Source: Hydractinia symbiolongicarpus (Eukaryota; Cnidaria; Hydrozoa; Anthoathecata; Hydractiniidae). From it: a stretch of DNA of 64,000 nt. How positions within the stretch are numbered: the first letter of the stretch is position 1; every line of letters begins with the position of its first letter. The stretch spans positions 1,240,001 through 1,304,000 of the forward strand of contig NC_079877.1 in NCBI RefSeq assembly GCF_029227915.1, given 5' to 3'. Shown one piece after another: positions 12,205 through 25,621 of this stretch. The notes beneath the pieces were generated by a model. It did no database searches and had not been told where the DNA came from. It worked only from the letters and a program-made list of their open reading frames with translations. The position numbers and the translations under genes are program-made.

Positions 12205-14030
12205 ACCACTAAAACGCATGAGACATGTAGTTTTCAAAAATGTTTTCATTTTTGATGAGACGCTGAATAAAAGAAGTTTAAACGCCGGCAAACTAAAACC
12301 GGCGATTTCCCGTAAATCCCGGACTCGGCCCGTATAGTCAAAAGTATACAAAGAAAGTACCCAGGAAGTAAACTCATTTCCCGAACGATTTTTTAAATTA
12401 TTTTTTCACCACTAAAACGCATGAGACATGTAGTTTCCAAAAATGTGTTCAGTTTTGATGAGACGCTGAATAAAAAAAGTTTAATCGCCGGCAAACGAAA
12501 ACCTGCGATTTCCCGTAAATCCCGGACTCGGCCTGTATAGTCAAAAGTATACAAAGAAAGTACCCAGGAAGTAAACTCATTTCCCGAACGATTTTTTAAA
12601 TTATTTTTTCACTACTAAAACGCATGAGACTTGTAGTTTTTAAAAATGTTTTCATTTTTGATGAGACGCTGAATAAAAGAAGTTTAATCGCCGGCAAACG
12701 AAAACCCGCGATCTCCCGTAAATCCCGGACTCGGCCCGTATAGTCAAAATTATACAAAGAAAGTACTCAGGAAGTAAACTCATTTCCCGAACGATTTTTT
12801 AAATTATTTTTTCACCACTAAAACGCATGAGACATGTAGTTTTCAAAAATGTTTTCATTTTTGATGAGACGCTGAATAAAAGAAGTTTAATCGCCGGCAA
12901 ACGAAAACCCGCGATTTCCCGTAAATCCCGGACTCGGCCCGTATAGTCAAAAGTATACAAAGAAAGTACCCAGGAAGTAAACTCTTTTCCCGAACGATTT
13001 TTTAAATTATTTTTTCACCACTAAAACGCATGAGACATGTAGTTTCCAAAGATCTTTTCAGTTTTGATGAGACGCTGAATAAAAGAAGTTTAATCGCCGG
13101 CAAACGAAAACCCGCCATTTCCCGTAAATCCCGGACTCGGCCCGTATAGTCAAAAGTATACAAAGAAAGTACTTAGGGAGTAAACTCATTTCCCGAACGA
13201 TTTTTTAAATTATTTTTTCACCAATAAAACGCATGAGACATGTAGTTTTCAAAAATGTTTTCAGTTTTGATGAGACGCTGAATAAAAGAAGTTTAATCGC
13301 CGGCAAACGCAAACCTGCGATTTCCCGTAAATCCCGGACTCGGCCTGTATAGTCAAAAGTATACAAAGAAATTACCCAGGAAGTAAATTCATTTCCCGAA
13401 CGATATTTTAAATTATTTTTTCACCACTAAAACGCATGAGACTTGTAGTTTTCAAAAATGTTTTCATTTTTGATGAGACGCTGAATAAAAGAAGTTTAAT
13501 CGCCGGCAAACAAAAACCCGCGATTTCCCGTAAATCCCGGACTCGGCCCGTATAGTCAAAAGTATACAAAAAAGTACCCAGGAAGTAAACTCATTTCCCG
13601 AACGATTTTTTAAATTATTTTTTCACCACTAAAACGCATGAGACATGTAGTTTTTAAAAATGTTTTCAGTTTTGATGAGACGCTGAATAAAAGAAGTTTA
13701 ATCGCCGGCAAACGAAAACCTGCGATTTCCCGTAAATCCCGGACTCGGCCTGTATAGTCAAAAGTATACAAAGAAAGTACCCAGGAAGTAAACTCATTTC
13801 CCGAACGATTTTTTAAATTATTTTTTCACCACTAAAACGCATGAGACATGTAGTTTTCAAAAATGTTTTCAGTTTTGATGAGACGCTGAATAAAAGAAGT
13901 TTAATCGCCGGTAAACGAAAACCCGCCATTTCCCGTAAATCCCGGACTCGGCCCGTATAGTCAAAAGTATACAAAGAAAGTACCCAGGAAGTGAACTCAT
14001 TTCCCGAACGATTTTTTAAATTATTTTTTC
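12205..14030. repeat. Satellite monomers, cassette ending at a shortened unit
   Basis: Full-length monomers at 12205, 12408 (TTTCCAAAAATGTGTTC with AAAAAAAG), 12611 (ACTACT), 12814, 13017 (TTTCCAAAGAT), 13220 (ACCAAT), 13423, 13626 (TTTTTAAAAATG) and about 13828 (GCCGGTAAACG), then the 126-bp monomer. The 12408-12611 pair is repeated at 20624-20827. Confidence 0.75.
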
Positions 14031-14156
14031 ACCACTAAAACGCATGACACATGATTTCCCGTAAATCCCGGACTCGGCCCATATAGTCAAAAGTATACAA
14101 AGAAAGTACCCAGGAAGTGAACTCATTTCCCGAACGATTTTTTAAATTATTCTTTC
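14031..14156. repeat. Shortened 126-bp monomer, copy 1 of 7
   Basis: GCATGACACATG is joined to ATTTCCCG. Phases 24-100 (77 bp) are missing, including the whole dyad and GCCGGC. The preceding monomer carries GCCGGTAAACG and GCCATTTC. Confidence 0.92.
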
Positions 14157-15982
14157 ACCACTAAAACGCATGAGACATGTAGTTTTCAAAAATGTTTTCA
14201 TTTTTGATGAGACGCTGAATAAAAGAAGTTTAATCGCCGGCAAACGAAAACCCGCGATTTCCCGTAAATCCCGGACTCGGCCCGTATAGTCAAAAGTATA
14301 CAAAGAAAGTACCCAGGAAGTAAACTCATTTCCCGAACGATTTTTTAAATTATTTTTTCACCACTAAAACGCATGAGACATGTAGTTTCCAAAGATGTTT
14401 TCAGTTTTGATGAGACGCTGAATAAAAGAAGTTTAATCGCCGGCAAACGAAAACCCGCCATTTCCCGTAAATCCCGGACTCGGCCCGTATAGTCAAAAGT
14501 ATACAAAGAAAGTACTTAGGGAGTAAACTCATTTCCCGAACGATTTTTTAAATTATTTTTTCACCAATAAAACGCATGAGACATGTAGTTTTCAAAAATG
14601 TTTTCAGTTTTGATGAGACGCTGAATAAAAGAAGTTTAATCGCCGGCAAACGAAAACCTTCGATTTCCCGTAAATCCCGGACTCGGCCTGTATAGTCAAA
14701 AGTATACAAAGAAAGTACCCAGGAAGTAAACTCATTTCCCGAACGATATTTTAAATTATTTTTTCACCACTAAAACGCATGAGACTTGTAGTTTTCAAAA
14801 ATGTTTTCATTTTTGCTGAGACGCTGAATAAAAGAAGTTTAATCGCCGGCAAACAAAACCCCGCGATTTCCCGTAAATCCCGGACTCGGCCTGTATAGTC
14901 AAAAGTATACAAAGAAAGTACCCAGGAAGTAAACTCATTTCCCGAACGATTTTTTAAATTATTTTTTCACCACTAAAACGCATGAGACATGTAGTTTTTA
15001 AAAATGTTTTCAGTTTTGATGAGACGCTGAATAAAAGAAGTTTAATCGCCGGCAAACGAAAACCTGCGATTTCCCGTAAATCCTGGACTCGGCCTGTATA
15101 GTCAAAAGTATACAAAGAAAGTACCCAGGAAGTAAACTGATTTCCCGAACAATTTTTTAAATTATTTTTTCACCACTAAAACGCATGAGACATGTAGTTT
15201 TCAAAAATGTTTTCATTTTTGCTGAGACGCTGAATAAAAGAAGTTTAATCGCCGGCAAACGAAAACCCGCGATTTCCCGTAAATCCCGGACTCGGCCCGT
15301 ATAGTCAAAAGTATACAAGGAAAGTACCCAGGAAGTAAACTCATTTCCCGAACGATTTTTTAAATTATTTTTTCACCACTAAAACGCATGAGACATGTAG
15401 TTTTCAAAAATTTTTTCAGTTTTGATGAGACGCTGAATAAAAGAAGTTTAATCGCCGGTAAACGAAAACCCGCCATTTCCCGTAAATCCCGGACTCGGCC
15501 CGTATAGTCAAAAGTATACAAAGAAAGTACTTAGGGAGTAAACTCATTTCCAGAACGATTTTTTAAATTATTTTTTCACCACTAAAACGCATGAGACATG
15601 TAGTTTTCAAAAATGTTTTCAGTTTTTATGAGACGCTGAATAAAAGAAGTTTAATCGCCGGCAAACGAAAACCCGCGATCTCCCGTAAATCCGGACTCGG
15701 CCCGTATAGTCAAAATTATACAAAGAAAGTACCCAGGAAGTAAACTCATTTCCCGAACGATTTTTTAAATTATTTTTTCACCACTAAAACGCATGAGACA
15801 TGTAGTTTTCAAAAATGTTTTCATTTTTGATGAGACGCTGAATAAAAGAAGTTTAATCGCCGGCAAACGAAAACCCGCGATTTCCCGTAAATCCCGGACT
15901 CGGCCCGTATAGTCAAAAGTATACAAAGAAAGTACCCAGGAAGTAAACTCATTTCCCGAACGATATTTTAAATTATTTTTTC
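14157..15982. repeat. 9-monomer segment, copy 1 (copy 2 at 17453)
   Basis: Order: ACATG; TTTCCAAAGATG with ACTTAGGG; ACCAAT with CCTTCGATTT; TTTGCTGAG with CAAAACCCC; TTTTTAAAAATG; TTTGCTGAG again; AAATTTTTTCAG with GCCGGTAAACG and CCAGAACG; TTTTTATGAG; ACATG. The same order, with the same rare variants CCTTCG, CAAAACCCC and AATTTTTTCAG, is found at 17453-19279. Copy 1 is one base shorter because of AATCCGGACTC near 15691. Confidence 0.85.
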
Positions 15983-16794
15983 ACCACTAAAACGCATGAG
16001 ACTTGTAGTTTTCAAAAATGTTTTCATTTTTGATGAGACGCTGAATAAAAGAAGTTTAATCGCCGGCAAACAAAAACCCGCGATTTCCCGTAAATCCCGG
16101 ACTCGGCCCGTATAGTCAAAAGTATACAAAGAAAGTACCCAGGAAGTACACTCATTTCCCGAACGATTTTTTAAATTATTTTTTCACCACTAAAACGCAT
16201 GAGACATGTAGTTTTTAAAAATGTTTTCAGTTTTGATGAGACGCTGAATAAAAGAAGTTTAATCGCCGGCAAACGAAAACCTGCGATTTCCCGTAAATCC
16301 CGGACTCGGCCTGTATAGTCAAAAGTATACAAAGAAAGTACCCAGGAAGTAAACTCATTTCCCGAACAATTTTTTAAATTATTTTTTCACCACTAAAACG
16401 CATGAGACATGTAGTTTTCAAAAATGTTTTCATTTTTGATGAGACGCTGAATAAAAGAAGTTTAATCGCCGGCAAACGAAAACCCGCGATTTCCCGTAAA
16501 TCCCGGACTCGGCCCGTATAGTCAAAAGTATACAAAGAAAGTACCCAGGAAGTAAACTCATTTCCCGAACGATTTTTTAAATTATTTTTTCACCACTAAA
16601 ACGCATGAGACATGTAGTTTTCAAAAATGTTTTCAGTTTTGATGAGACGCTGAATAAAAGAAGTTTAATCGCCGGTAAACGAAAACCCGCCATTTCCCGT
16701 AAATCCCGGACTCGGCCCGTATAGTCAAAAGTATACAAAGAAAGTACCCAGGAAGTGAACTCATTTCCCGAACGATTTTTTAAATTATTTTTTC

Positions 16795-16920
16795 ACCACT
16801 AAAACGCATGACACATGATTTCCCGTAAATCCCGGACTCGGCCCATATAGTCAAAAGTATACAAAGAAAGTACCCAGGAAGTGAAGTCATTTCCCGAACG
16901 ATTTTTTAAATTATTCTTTC
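16795..16920. repeat. Shortened 126-bp monomer, copy 2 of 7
   Basis: Same 77-bp deletion junction (CACATG|ATTTCCCG). It carries the private variant GTGAAGTCATTT. Confidence 0.92.
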
Positions 16921-17326
16921 ACCACTAAAACGCATGAGACATGTAGTTTTCAAAAATGTTTTCATTTTTGATGAGACGCTGAATAAAAGAAGTTTAATCG
17001 CCGGCAAACGAAAACCCGCGATTTCCCGTAAATCCCGGACTCGGCCCGTATAGTCAAAAGTATACAAAGAAAGTACCCAGGAAGTAAACTCATTTCCCGA
17101 ACGATTTTTTAAATTATTTTTTCACCACTAAAACGCATGAGACATGTAGTTTTCAAAAATGTTTTCAGTTTTGATGAGACGCTGAATAAAAGAAGTTTAA
17201 TCGCCGGTAAACGAAAACCCGCCATTTCCCGTAAATCCCGGACTCGGCCCGTATAGTCAAAAGTATACAAAGAAAGTACCCAGGAAGTGAACTCATTTCC
17301 CGAACGATTTTTTAAATTATTTTTTC

Positions 17327-17452
17327 ACCACTAAAACGCATGACACATGATTTCCCGTAAATCCCGGACTCGGCCCATATAGTCAAAAGTATACAAAGAA
17401 AGTACCCAGGAAGTGAAGTCATTTCCCGAACGATTTTTTAAATTATTCTTTC
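17327..17452. repeat. Shortened 126-bp monomer, copy 3 of 7
   Basis: Same junction and the same private GTGAAGTCATTT variant as the copy 532 bp upstream. Confidence 0.92.
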
Positions 17453-19279
17453 ACCACTAAAACGCATGAGACATGTAGTTTTCAAAAATGTTTTCATTTT
17501 TGATGAGACGCTGAATAAAAGAAGTTTAATCGCCGGCAAACGAAAACCCGCGATTTCCCGTAAATCCCGGACTCGGCCCGTATAGTCAAAAGTATACAAA
17601 GAAAGTACCCAGGAAGTAAACTCATTTCCCGAACGATTTTTTAAATTATTTTTTCACCACTAAAACGCATGAGACATGTAGTTTCCAAAGATGTTTTCAG
17701 TTTTGATGAGACGCTGAATAAAAGAAGTTTAATCGCCGGCAAACGAAAACCCGCCATTTCCCGTAAATCCCGGACTCGGCCCGTATAGTCAAAAGTATAC
17801 AAAGAAAGTACTTAGGGAGTAAACTCATTTCCCGAACGATTTTTTAAATTATTTTTTCACCAATAAAACGCATGAGACATGTAGTTTTCAAAAATGTTTT
17901 CAGTTTTGATGAGACGCTGAATAAAAGAAGTTTAATCGCCGGCAAACGAAAACCTTCGATTTCCCGTAAATCCCGGACTCGGCCTGTATAGTCAAAAGTA
18001 TACAAAGAAAGTACCCAGGAAGTAAACTCATTTCCCGAACGATATTTTAAATTATTTTTTCACCACTAAAACGCATGAGACTTGTAGTTTTCAAAAATGT
18101 TTTCATTTTTGCTGAGACGCTGAATAAAAGAAGTTTAATCGCCGGCAAACAAAACCCCGCGATTTCCCGTAAATCCCGGACTCGGCCTGTATAGTCAAAA
18201 GTATACAAAGAAAGTACCCAGGAAGTAAACTCATTTCCCGAACGATTTTTTAAATTATTTTTTCACCACTAAAACGCATGAGACATGTAGTTTTTAAAAA
18301 TGTTTTCAGTTTTGATGAGACGCTGAATAAAAGAAGTTTAATCGCCGGCAAACGAAAACCTGCGATTTCCCGTAAATCCTGGACTCGGCCTGTATAGTCA
18401 AAAGTATACAAAGAAAGTACCCAGGAAGTAAAATGATTTCCCGAACAATTTTTTAAATTATTTTTTCACCACTAAAACGCATGAGACATGTAGTTTTCAA
18501 AAATGTTTTCATTTTTGATGAGACGCTGAATAAAAGAAGTTTAATCGCCGGCAAACGAAAACCCGCGATTTCCCGTAAATCCCGGACTCGGCCCGTATAG
18601 TCAAAAGTATACAAGGAAAGTACCCAGGAAGTAAACTCATTTCCCGAACGATTTTTTAAATTATTTTTTCACCACTAAAACGCATGAGACATGTAGTTTT
18701 CAAAAATTTTTTCAGTTTTGATGAGACGCTGAATAAAAGAAGTTTAATCGCCGGTAAACGAAAACCCGCCATTTCCCGTAAATCCCGGACTCGGCCCGTA
18801 TAGTCAAAAGTATACAAAGAAAGTACTTAGGGAGTAAACTCATTTCCAGAACGATTTTTTAAATTATTTTTTCACCACTAAAACGCATGAGACATGTAGT
18901 TTTCAAAAATGTTTTCAGTTTTTATGAGACGCTGAATAAAAGAAGTTTAATCGCCGGCAAACGAAAACCCGCGATCTCCCGTAAATCCCGGACTCGGCCC
19001 GTATAGTCAAAATTATACAAAGAAAGTACCCAGGAAGTAAACTCATTTCCCGAACGATTTTTTAAATTATTTTTTCACCACTAAAACGCATGAGACATGT
19101 AGTTTTCAAAAATGTTTTCATTTTTGATGAGACGCTGAATAAAAGAAGTTTAATCGCCGGCAAACGAAAACCCGCGATTTCCCGTAAATCCCGGACTCGG
19201 CCCGTATAGTCAAAAGTATACAAAGAAAGAACCCAGGAAGTAAACTCATTTCCCGAACGATTTTTTAAATTATTTTTTC
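17453..19279. repeat. 9-monomer segment, copy 2
   Basis: Monomer order and rare variants match 14157-15982. The sixth monomer (18468) has GATGAG where copy 1 has GCTGAG. After 19279 the order diverges: the next monomer is the TTTCCAAAGATG type instead of the CTTGT type. Confidence 0.85.
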
Positions 19280-21435
19280 ACCACTAAAACGCATGAGACA
19301 TGTAGTTTCCAAAGATGTTTTCAGTTTTGATGAGACGCTGAATAAAAGAAGTTTAATCGCCGGCAAACGAAAACCCGCAATTTCCCGTAAATTCCGGACT
19401 CGGCCCGTATAGTCAAAAGTATACAAAGAAAGTACTTAGGGAGTAAACTCATTTCCCGAACGATTTTTTAAATTATTTTTTCACCAATAAAACGCATGAG
19501 ACATGTAGTTTTCAAAAATGTTTTCAGTTTTGATGAGACGCTGAATAAAAGAAGTTTAATCGCCGGCAAACGAAAACCTGCGATTTCCCGTAAATCCCGG
19601 ACCCGGCCTGTATAGTCAAAAGTATACAAAGAAATTACCCAGGAAGTAAACTCATTTCCCGAACGATATTTTAAATTATTTTTTCACCACTAAAACGCAT
19701 GAGACTTGTAGCTTTTAAAAATGCTTTCATTTTTGATGAGACGCTGAATAAAAGAAGTTTAATCGCCGGCAAACAAAAACCAGCGATTTCCCGTAAATCC
19801 CGGGCTCGGCCCGTATAGTCAAAAGTATACAAAGAAAGTACCCAGGAAGTAAACTCATTTCCCGAACGATTTTTTAAATTATTTTTTCACCACTAAAACG
19901 CATGAGACATGTAGTTTTTAAAAATTTTTTCAGTTTTGATGAGACGCTGAATAAAAGAAGTTTAATCGCCGGCAAACGAAAACCTGCGATTTCCCGTAAA
20001 TCCCGGACTCGGCCTGTATAGTCAAAAGTATACAAAGAAAGTACCCAGGAAGTAAACTGATTTCTCGAACAATTTTTTAAATTAATTTTTCACCACTAAA
20101 ACGCATGAGACATGTAGTTTTCAAAAATGTTTTCAGTTTTGATGAGACGCTGAATAAAAGAAGTTTAATCGCCGGTAAACGAAAACCCGCCATTTCCCGT
20201 AAATCCCGGACTCGGCCCGTATAGTCAAAAGTATACAAAGAAAGTACCAAGGAAGTGAACTCATTTCCCGAACGATTTTTTAAATTATTTTTTCACCACT
20301 AAAACGCATGACACATGATTTCCCGTAAATCCCGGACTCGGCCCATATAGTCAAAAGTATACAAAGAAAGTACCCAGGAAGTGAACTCATTTCCCGAACG
20401 ATTTTTTAAATTATTCTTTCACCACTAAAACGCATGAGACTTGTAGTTTTCAAAAATGTTTTCATTTTTGATGAGACGCTGAATAAAAGAAGTTTAATCG
20501 CCGGCAAACGAAAACCTGCGATTTCCCGTAAATCCCGGACTCGGCCCATATAGTCAAAAGTATACAAAGAAAGTACCCAGGAAGTAAACTCATTTCCCGA
20601 ACGATTTTTTAAATTATTTTTTCACCACTAAAACGCATGAGACATGTAGTTTCCAAAAATGTGTTCAGTTTTGATGAGACGCTGAATAAAAAAAGTTTAA
20701 TCGCTGGCAAACGAAAACCTGCGATTTCCCGTAAATCCCGGACTCGGCCTGTATAGTCAAAAGTATACAAAGAAAGTACCCAGGAAGTAAACTCATTTCC
20801 CGAACGATTTTTTAAATTATTTTTTCACTACTAAAACGCATGAGACTTGTAGTTTTCAAAAATGTTTTCATTTTTGATGAGACGCTGAATAAAAGAAGTT
20901 TAATCGCCGGCAAACGAAAACCCGCGATTTCCCGTAAATCCCGAACTCGGCCCATATAGTCAAAAGTATACAAAGAAAGTACCCAGGAAGTAAACTCATT
21001 TCCCGAACAATTTTTTAAATTATTTTTTCACCACTAAAATGCATGAGACTTGTAGTTTCCAAAAATGTTTTCATTTTTGATGAGACGCTGAATAAAAGAA
21101 GTTTAATCGCCGGCAAACGAAAACCTGCGATTTCCCGTAAATCCCGGACTCGGCCCATATAGTCAAAAGTATACAAAGAAAGTACCCAGGAAGTGAACAC
21201 ATTTCCCAAACGATTTTTTAAATTATTTTTTCACCACTAAAACGCATGAGATTTGTAGTTTTCAAAAATATTTTCATTTTTGATGAGACGCTGAATAAAA
21301 GAAGTTTAATCGCCGGCAAACGAAAACCCGCGATCTCCCGTAAATCCTGGACTCGGCCCGTATAGTCAAAAGTATACAAAGAAAGTACCCAGGAAGTAAA
21401 CTCATTTCCCGAACGATTTTTTAAATTATTTTTTC
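19280..21435. repeat. Satellite monomers including a shortened unit
   Basis: Full-length monomers with the cassette order TTTCCAAAGATG, ACCAAT, CTTGTAGCTTTTAA, TTTTTAAAAATTT and GCCGGTAAACG, then the 126-bp unit at 20295. This is followed by 20421, 20624 (TTTCCAAAAATGTGTTC), 20827 (ACTACT), 21030 and 21233. There is no non-satellite sequence. Confidence 0.75.
20295..20420. repeat. Shortened 126-bp monomer, copy 4 of 7
   Basis: Same CACATG|ATTTCCCG junction. It lies 2,968 bp (14 x 203 + 126) after the start of copy 3. Confidence 0.92.
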
Positions 21436-23465
21436 ACCACTAAAACGCATGAGACTTGTAGTTTTCAAAAATGTTCTCATTTTTGATGAGACGCTGAATA
21501 AAAGAAGTTTAATCGCCGGCAAACGAAAACCCGCGATCTCCCGTAAATCCCGGACTCGGCCCGTATAGTCAAAAGTATACAAAGAAAGTACCAAAGAAGT
21601 AAACTCATTTTCCGAACGATTTTTTAAATTATTTTTTTACCACTAAAACGCATGAGACTTGTAGTTTTCAAAAATGTTTTCATTTTTGATGAGACGCTGA
21701 ATAAAAGAAGTTTAATCGCCGGCAAACGAAAAGCCGCGATCTCCCGTAAATCCCGGACTCGGCCCGCATAGTCAAAATTATACAAAGAAAGTACCCAGGA
21801 AGTAAACTCATTTCGCGAACGATTTTTCAAATTATTTTTTCACCACTAAAACGCATGAGACATGTAGTTTCCAAAGATGTTTTCAGTTTTGATGAGACGC
21901 TGCATAAAAGAAGTTTAATCGCCGGCAAACGAAAACCCGCCATTTCCCGTAAATCCCGGACTCGGCCCGTATAGTCAAAAGTATACCAAGAAAGTACTTA
22001 GGGAGTAAACTCATTTCCCGAACGATTTTTTAAATTATTTTTTCACCACTAAAACGCATGAGACTTGTAGTTTTCAAAAATGTTCTCATTTTTGATGAGA
22101 CGCTGAATAAAAGAAGTTTAATCGCCGGCAAACGAAAACCCGCGATCTCCCGTAAATCCCGGACTCGGCCCGTATAGTCAAAAGTATACAAAGAAAGTAC
22201 CAAAGAAGTAAACTCATTTTCCGAACGATTTTTTAAATTATTTTTTTACCACTAAAACGCATGAGACTTGTAGTTTTCAAAAATGTTTTCATTTTTGATG
22301 AGACGCTGAATAAAAGAAGTTTAATCGCCGGCAAACGAAAAGCCGCGATCTCCCGTAAATCCCGGACTCGGCCCGCATAGTCAAAATTATACAAAGAAAG
22401 TACCCAGGAAGTAAACTCATTTCCCGAACGATTTTTCAAATTATTTTTTCACCACTGAAACGCATGAGACATGTAGTTTCCAAAGATGTTTTCAGTTTTG
22501 ATGAGACGCTGCATAAAAGAAGTTTAATCGCCGGCAAACGAAAACCCGCCATTTCCCGTAAATCCCGGACTCGGCCCGTATAGTCAAAAGTATACCAAGA
22601 AAGTACTTAGGGAGTAAACTCATTTCCCGAACGATTTTTTAAATTATTTTTTCACCAATAAAACGCATGAGACATGTAGTTTTCAAAAATGTTTTCAGTT
22701 TTGATGAGACGCTGAATAAAAGAAGTTTAATCGCCGGCAAACGAAAACCTGCGATTTCCCGTAAATCCCGGACCCGGCCTGTATAGTCAAAAGTATACAA
22801 AGAAATTACCCAGGAAGTAAACTCATTTCCCGAACGATATTTTAAATTATTTTTTCACCACTAAAACGCATGAGACTTGTAGTTCTTAAAAATGCTTTCA
22901 TTTTTGATGAGACGCTGAATAAAAGAAGTTTAATCGCCGGTAAACAAAAACCAGCGATTTCCCGTAAATCCCGGACTCGGTCCGTATAGTCAAAAGTATA
23001 CAAAGAAAGTACCCAGGAAGTAAACTCATTTCCCGAACGATTTTTTAAATTATTTTTTCACCACTAAAACGCATGAGACATGTAGTTTTTAAAAATGTTT
23101 TCAGTTTTGATGAGACGCTGAATAAAAGAAGTTTAATCGCCGGCAAACGAAAACCTGCGATTTCCCGTAAATCCCGGACTCGGCCTGTATAGTCAAAAGT
23201 ATACAAAGAAAGTACCCAGGAAGTAAACTGATTTCCCGAACAATTTTTTAAATTAATTTTTCACCACTAAAACGCATGAGACATGTAGTTTTCAAAAATG
23301 TTTTCAGTTTTGATGAGACGCTGAATAAAAGAAGTTTAATCGCCGGTAAACGAAAACCCGCCATTTCCCGTAAATCCCGGACTCGGCCCGTATAGTCAAA
23401 AGTATACAAAGAAAGTACCGAGGAAGTGAACTCATTTCCCGAACGATTTTTTAAATTATTTTTTC

Positions 23466-23591
23466 ACCACTAAAACGCATGACACATGATTTCCCGTAAA
23501 TCCCGGACTCGGCCCATATAGTCAAAAGTATACAAAGAAAGTACCCAGGAAGTGAACTCATTTCCCGAACGATTTTTTAAATTATTCTTTC
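23466..23591. repeat. Shortened 126-bp monomer, copy 5 of 7
   Basis: Same 77-bp deletion junction. It ends copy 1 of the 2,156-bp HOR, and its tail has the usual GGCCCATATAG and TTATTCTTTC variants. Confidence 0.92.
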
Positions 23592-25621
23592 ACCACTAAA
23601 ACGCATGAGACTTGTAGTTTTCAAAAATGTTCTCATTTTTGATGAGACGCTGAATAAAAGAAGTTTAATCGCCGGCAAACGAAAACCCGCGATCTCCCGT
23701 AAATCCCGGACTCGGCCCGTATAGTCAAAAGTATACAAAGAAAGTACCAAAGAAGTAAACTCATTTTCCGAACGATTTTTTAAATTATTTTTTTACCACT
23801 AAAACGCATGAGACTTGTAGTTTTCAAAAATGTTTTCATTTTTGATGAGACGCTGAATAAAAGAAGTTTAATCGCCGGCAAACGAAAAGCCGCGATCTCC
23901 CGTAAATCCCGGACTCGGCCCGCATAGTCAAAATTATACAAAGAAAGTACCCAGGAAGTAAACTCATTTCGCGAACGATTTTTCAAATTATTTTTTCACC
24001 ACTAAAACGCATGAGACATGTAGTTTCCAAAGATGTTTTCAGTTTTGATGAGACGCTGCATAAAAGAAGTTTAATCGCCGGCAAACGAAAACCCGCCATT
24101 TCCCGTAAATCCCGGACTCGGCCCGTATAGTCAAAAGTATACCAAGAAAGTACTTAGGGAGTAAACTCATTTCCCGAACGATTTTTTAAATTATTTTTTC
24201 ACCACTAAAACGCATGAGACTTGTAGTTTTCAAAAATGTTCTCATTTTTGATGAGACGCTGAATAAAAGAAGTTTAATCGCCGGCAAACGAAAACCCGCG
24301 ATCTCCCGTAAATCCCGGACTCGGCCCGTATAGTCAAAAGTATACAAAGAAAGTACCAAAGAAGTAAACTCATTTTCCGAACGATTTTTTAAATTATTTT
24401 TTTACCACTAAAACGCATGAGACTTGTAGTTTTCAAAAATGTTTTCATTTTTGATGAGACGCTGAATAAAAGAAGTTTAATCGCCGGCAAACGAAAAGCC
24501 GCGATCTCCCGTAAATCCCGGACTCGGCCCGCATAGTCAAAATTATACAAAGAAAGTACCCAGGAAGTAAACTCATTTCCCGAACGATTTTTCAAATTAT
24601 TTTTTCACCACTGAAACGCATGAGACATGTAGTTTCCAAAGATGTTTTCAGTTTTGATGAGACGCTGCATAAAAGAAGTTTAATCGCCGGCAAACGAAAA
24701 CCCGCCATTTCCCGTAAATCCCGGACTCGGCCCGTATAGTCAAAAGTATACCAAGAAAGTACTTAGGGAGTAAACTCATTTCCCGAACGATTTTTTAAAT
24801 TATTTTTTCACCAATAAAACGCATGAGACATGTAGTTTTCAAAAATGTTTTCAGTTTTGATGAGACGCTGAATAAAAGAAGTTTAATCGCCGGCAAACGA
24901 AAACCTGCGATTTCCCGTAAATCCCGGACCCGGCCTGTATAGTCAAAAGTATACAAAGAAATTACCCAGGAAGTAAACTCATTTCCCGAACGATATTTTA
25001 AATTATTTTTTCACCACTAAAACGCATGAGACTTGTAGTTCTTAAAAATGCTTTCATTTTTGATGAGACGCTGAATAAAAGAAGTTTAATCGCCGGTAAA
25101 CAAAAACCAGCGATTTCCCGTAAATCCCGGACTCGGTCCGTATAGTCAAAAGTATACAAAGAAAGTACCCAGGAAGTAAACTCATTTCCCGAACGATTTT
25201 TTAAATTATTTTTTCACCACTAAAACGCATGAGACATGTAGTTTTTAAAAATGTTTTCAGTTTTGATGAGACGCTGAATAAAAGAAGTTTAATCGCCGGC
25301 AAACGAAAACCTGCGATTTCCCGTAAATCCCGGACTCGGCCTGTATAGTCAAAAGTATACAAAGAAAGTACCCAGGAAGTAAACTGATTTCCCGAACAAT
25401 TTTTTAAATTAATTTTTCACCACTAAAACGCATGAGACATGTAGTTTTCAAAAATGTTTTCAGTTTTGATGAGACGCTGAATAAAAGAAGTTTAATCGCC
25501 GGTAAACGAAAACCCGCCATTTCCCGTAAATCCCGGACTCGGCCCGTATAGTCAAAAGTATACAAAGAAAGTACCGAGGAAGTGAACTCATTTCCCGAAC
25601 GATTTTTTAAATTATTTTTTC

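Larger units (their letters stand above)
16389..17452. repeat. Tandem duplication of a 532-bp three-unit block
   Basis: Two full monomers plus one 126-bp monomer (16389, 16592, 16795) are repeated immediately as 16921, 17124 and 17327. Both shortened units share the rare GTGAAGTCATTT variant, which the other shortened copies lack. This points to a recent duplication. Confidence 0.9.
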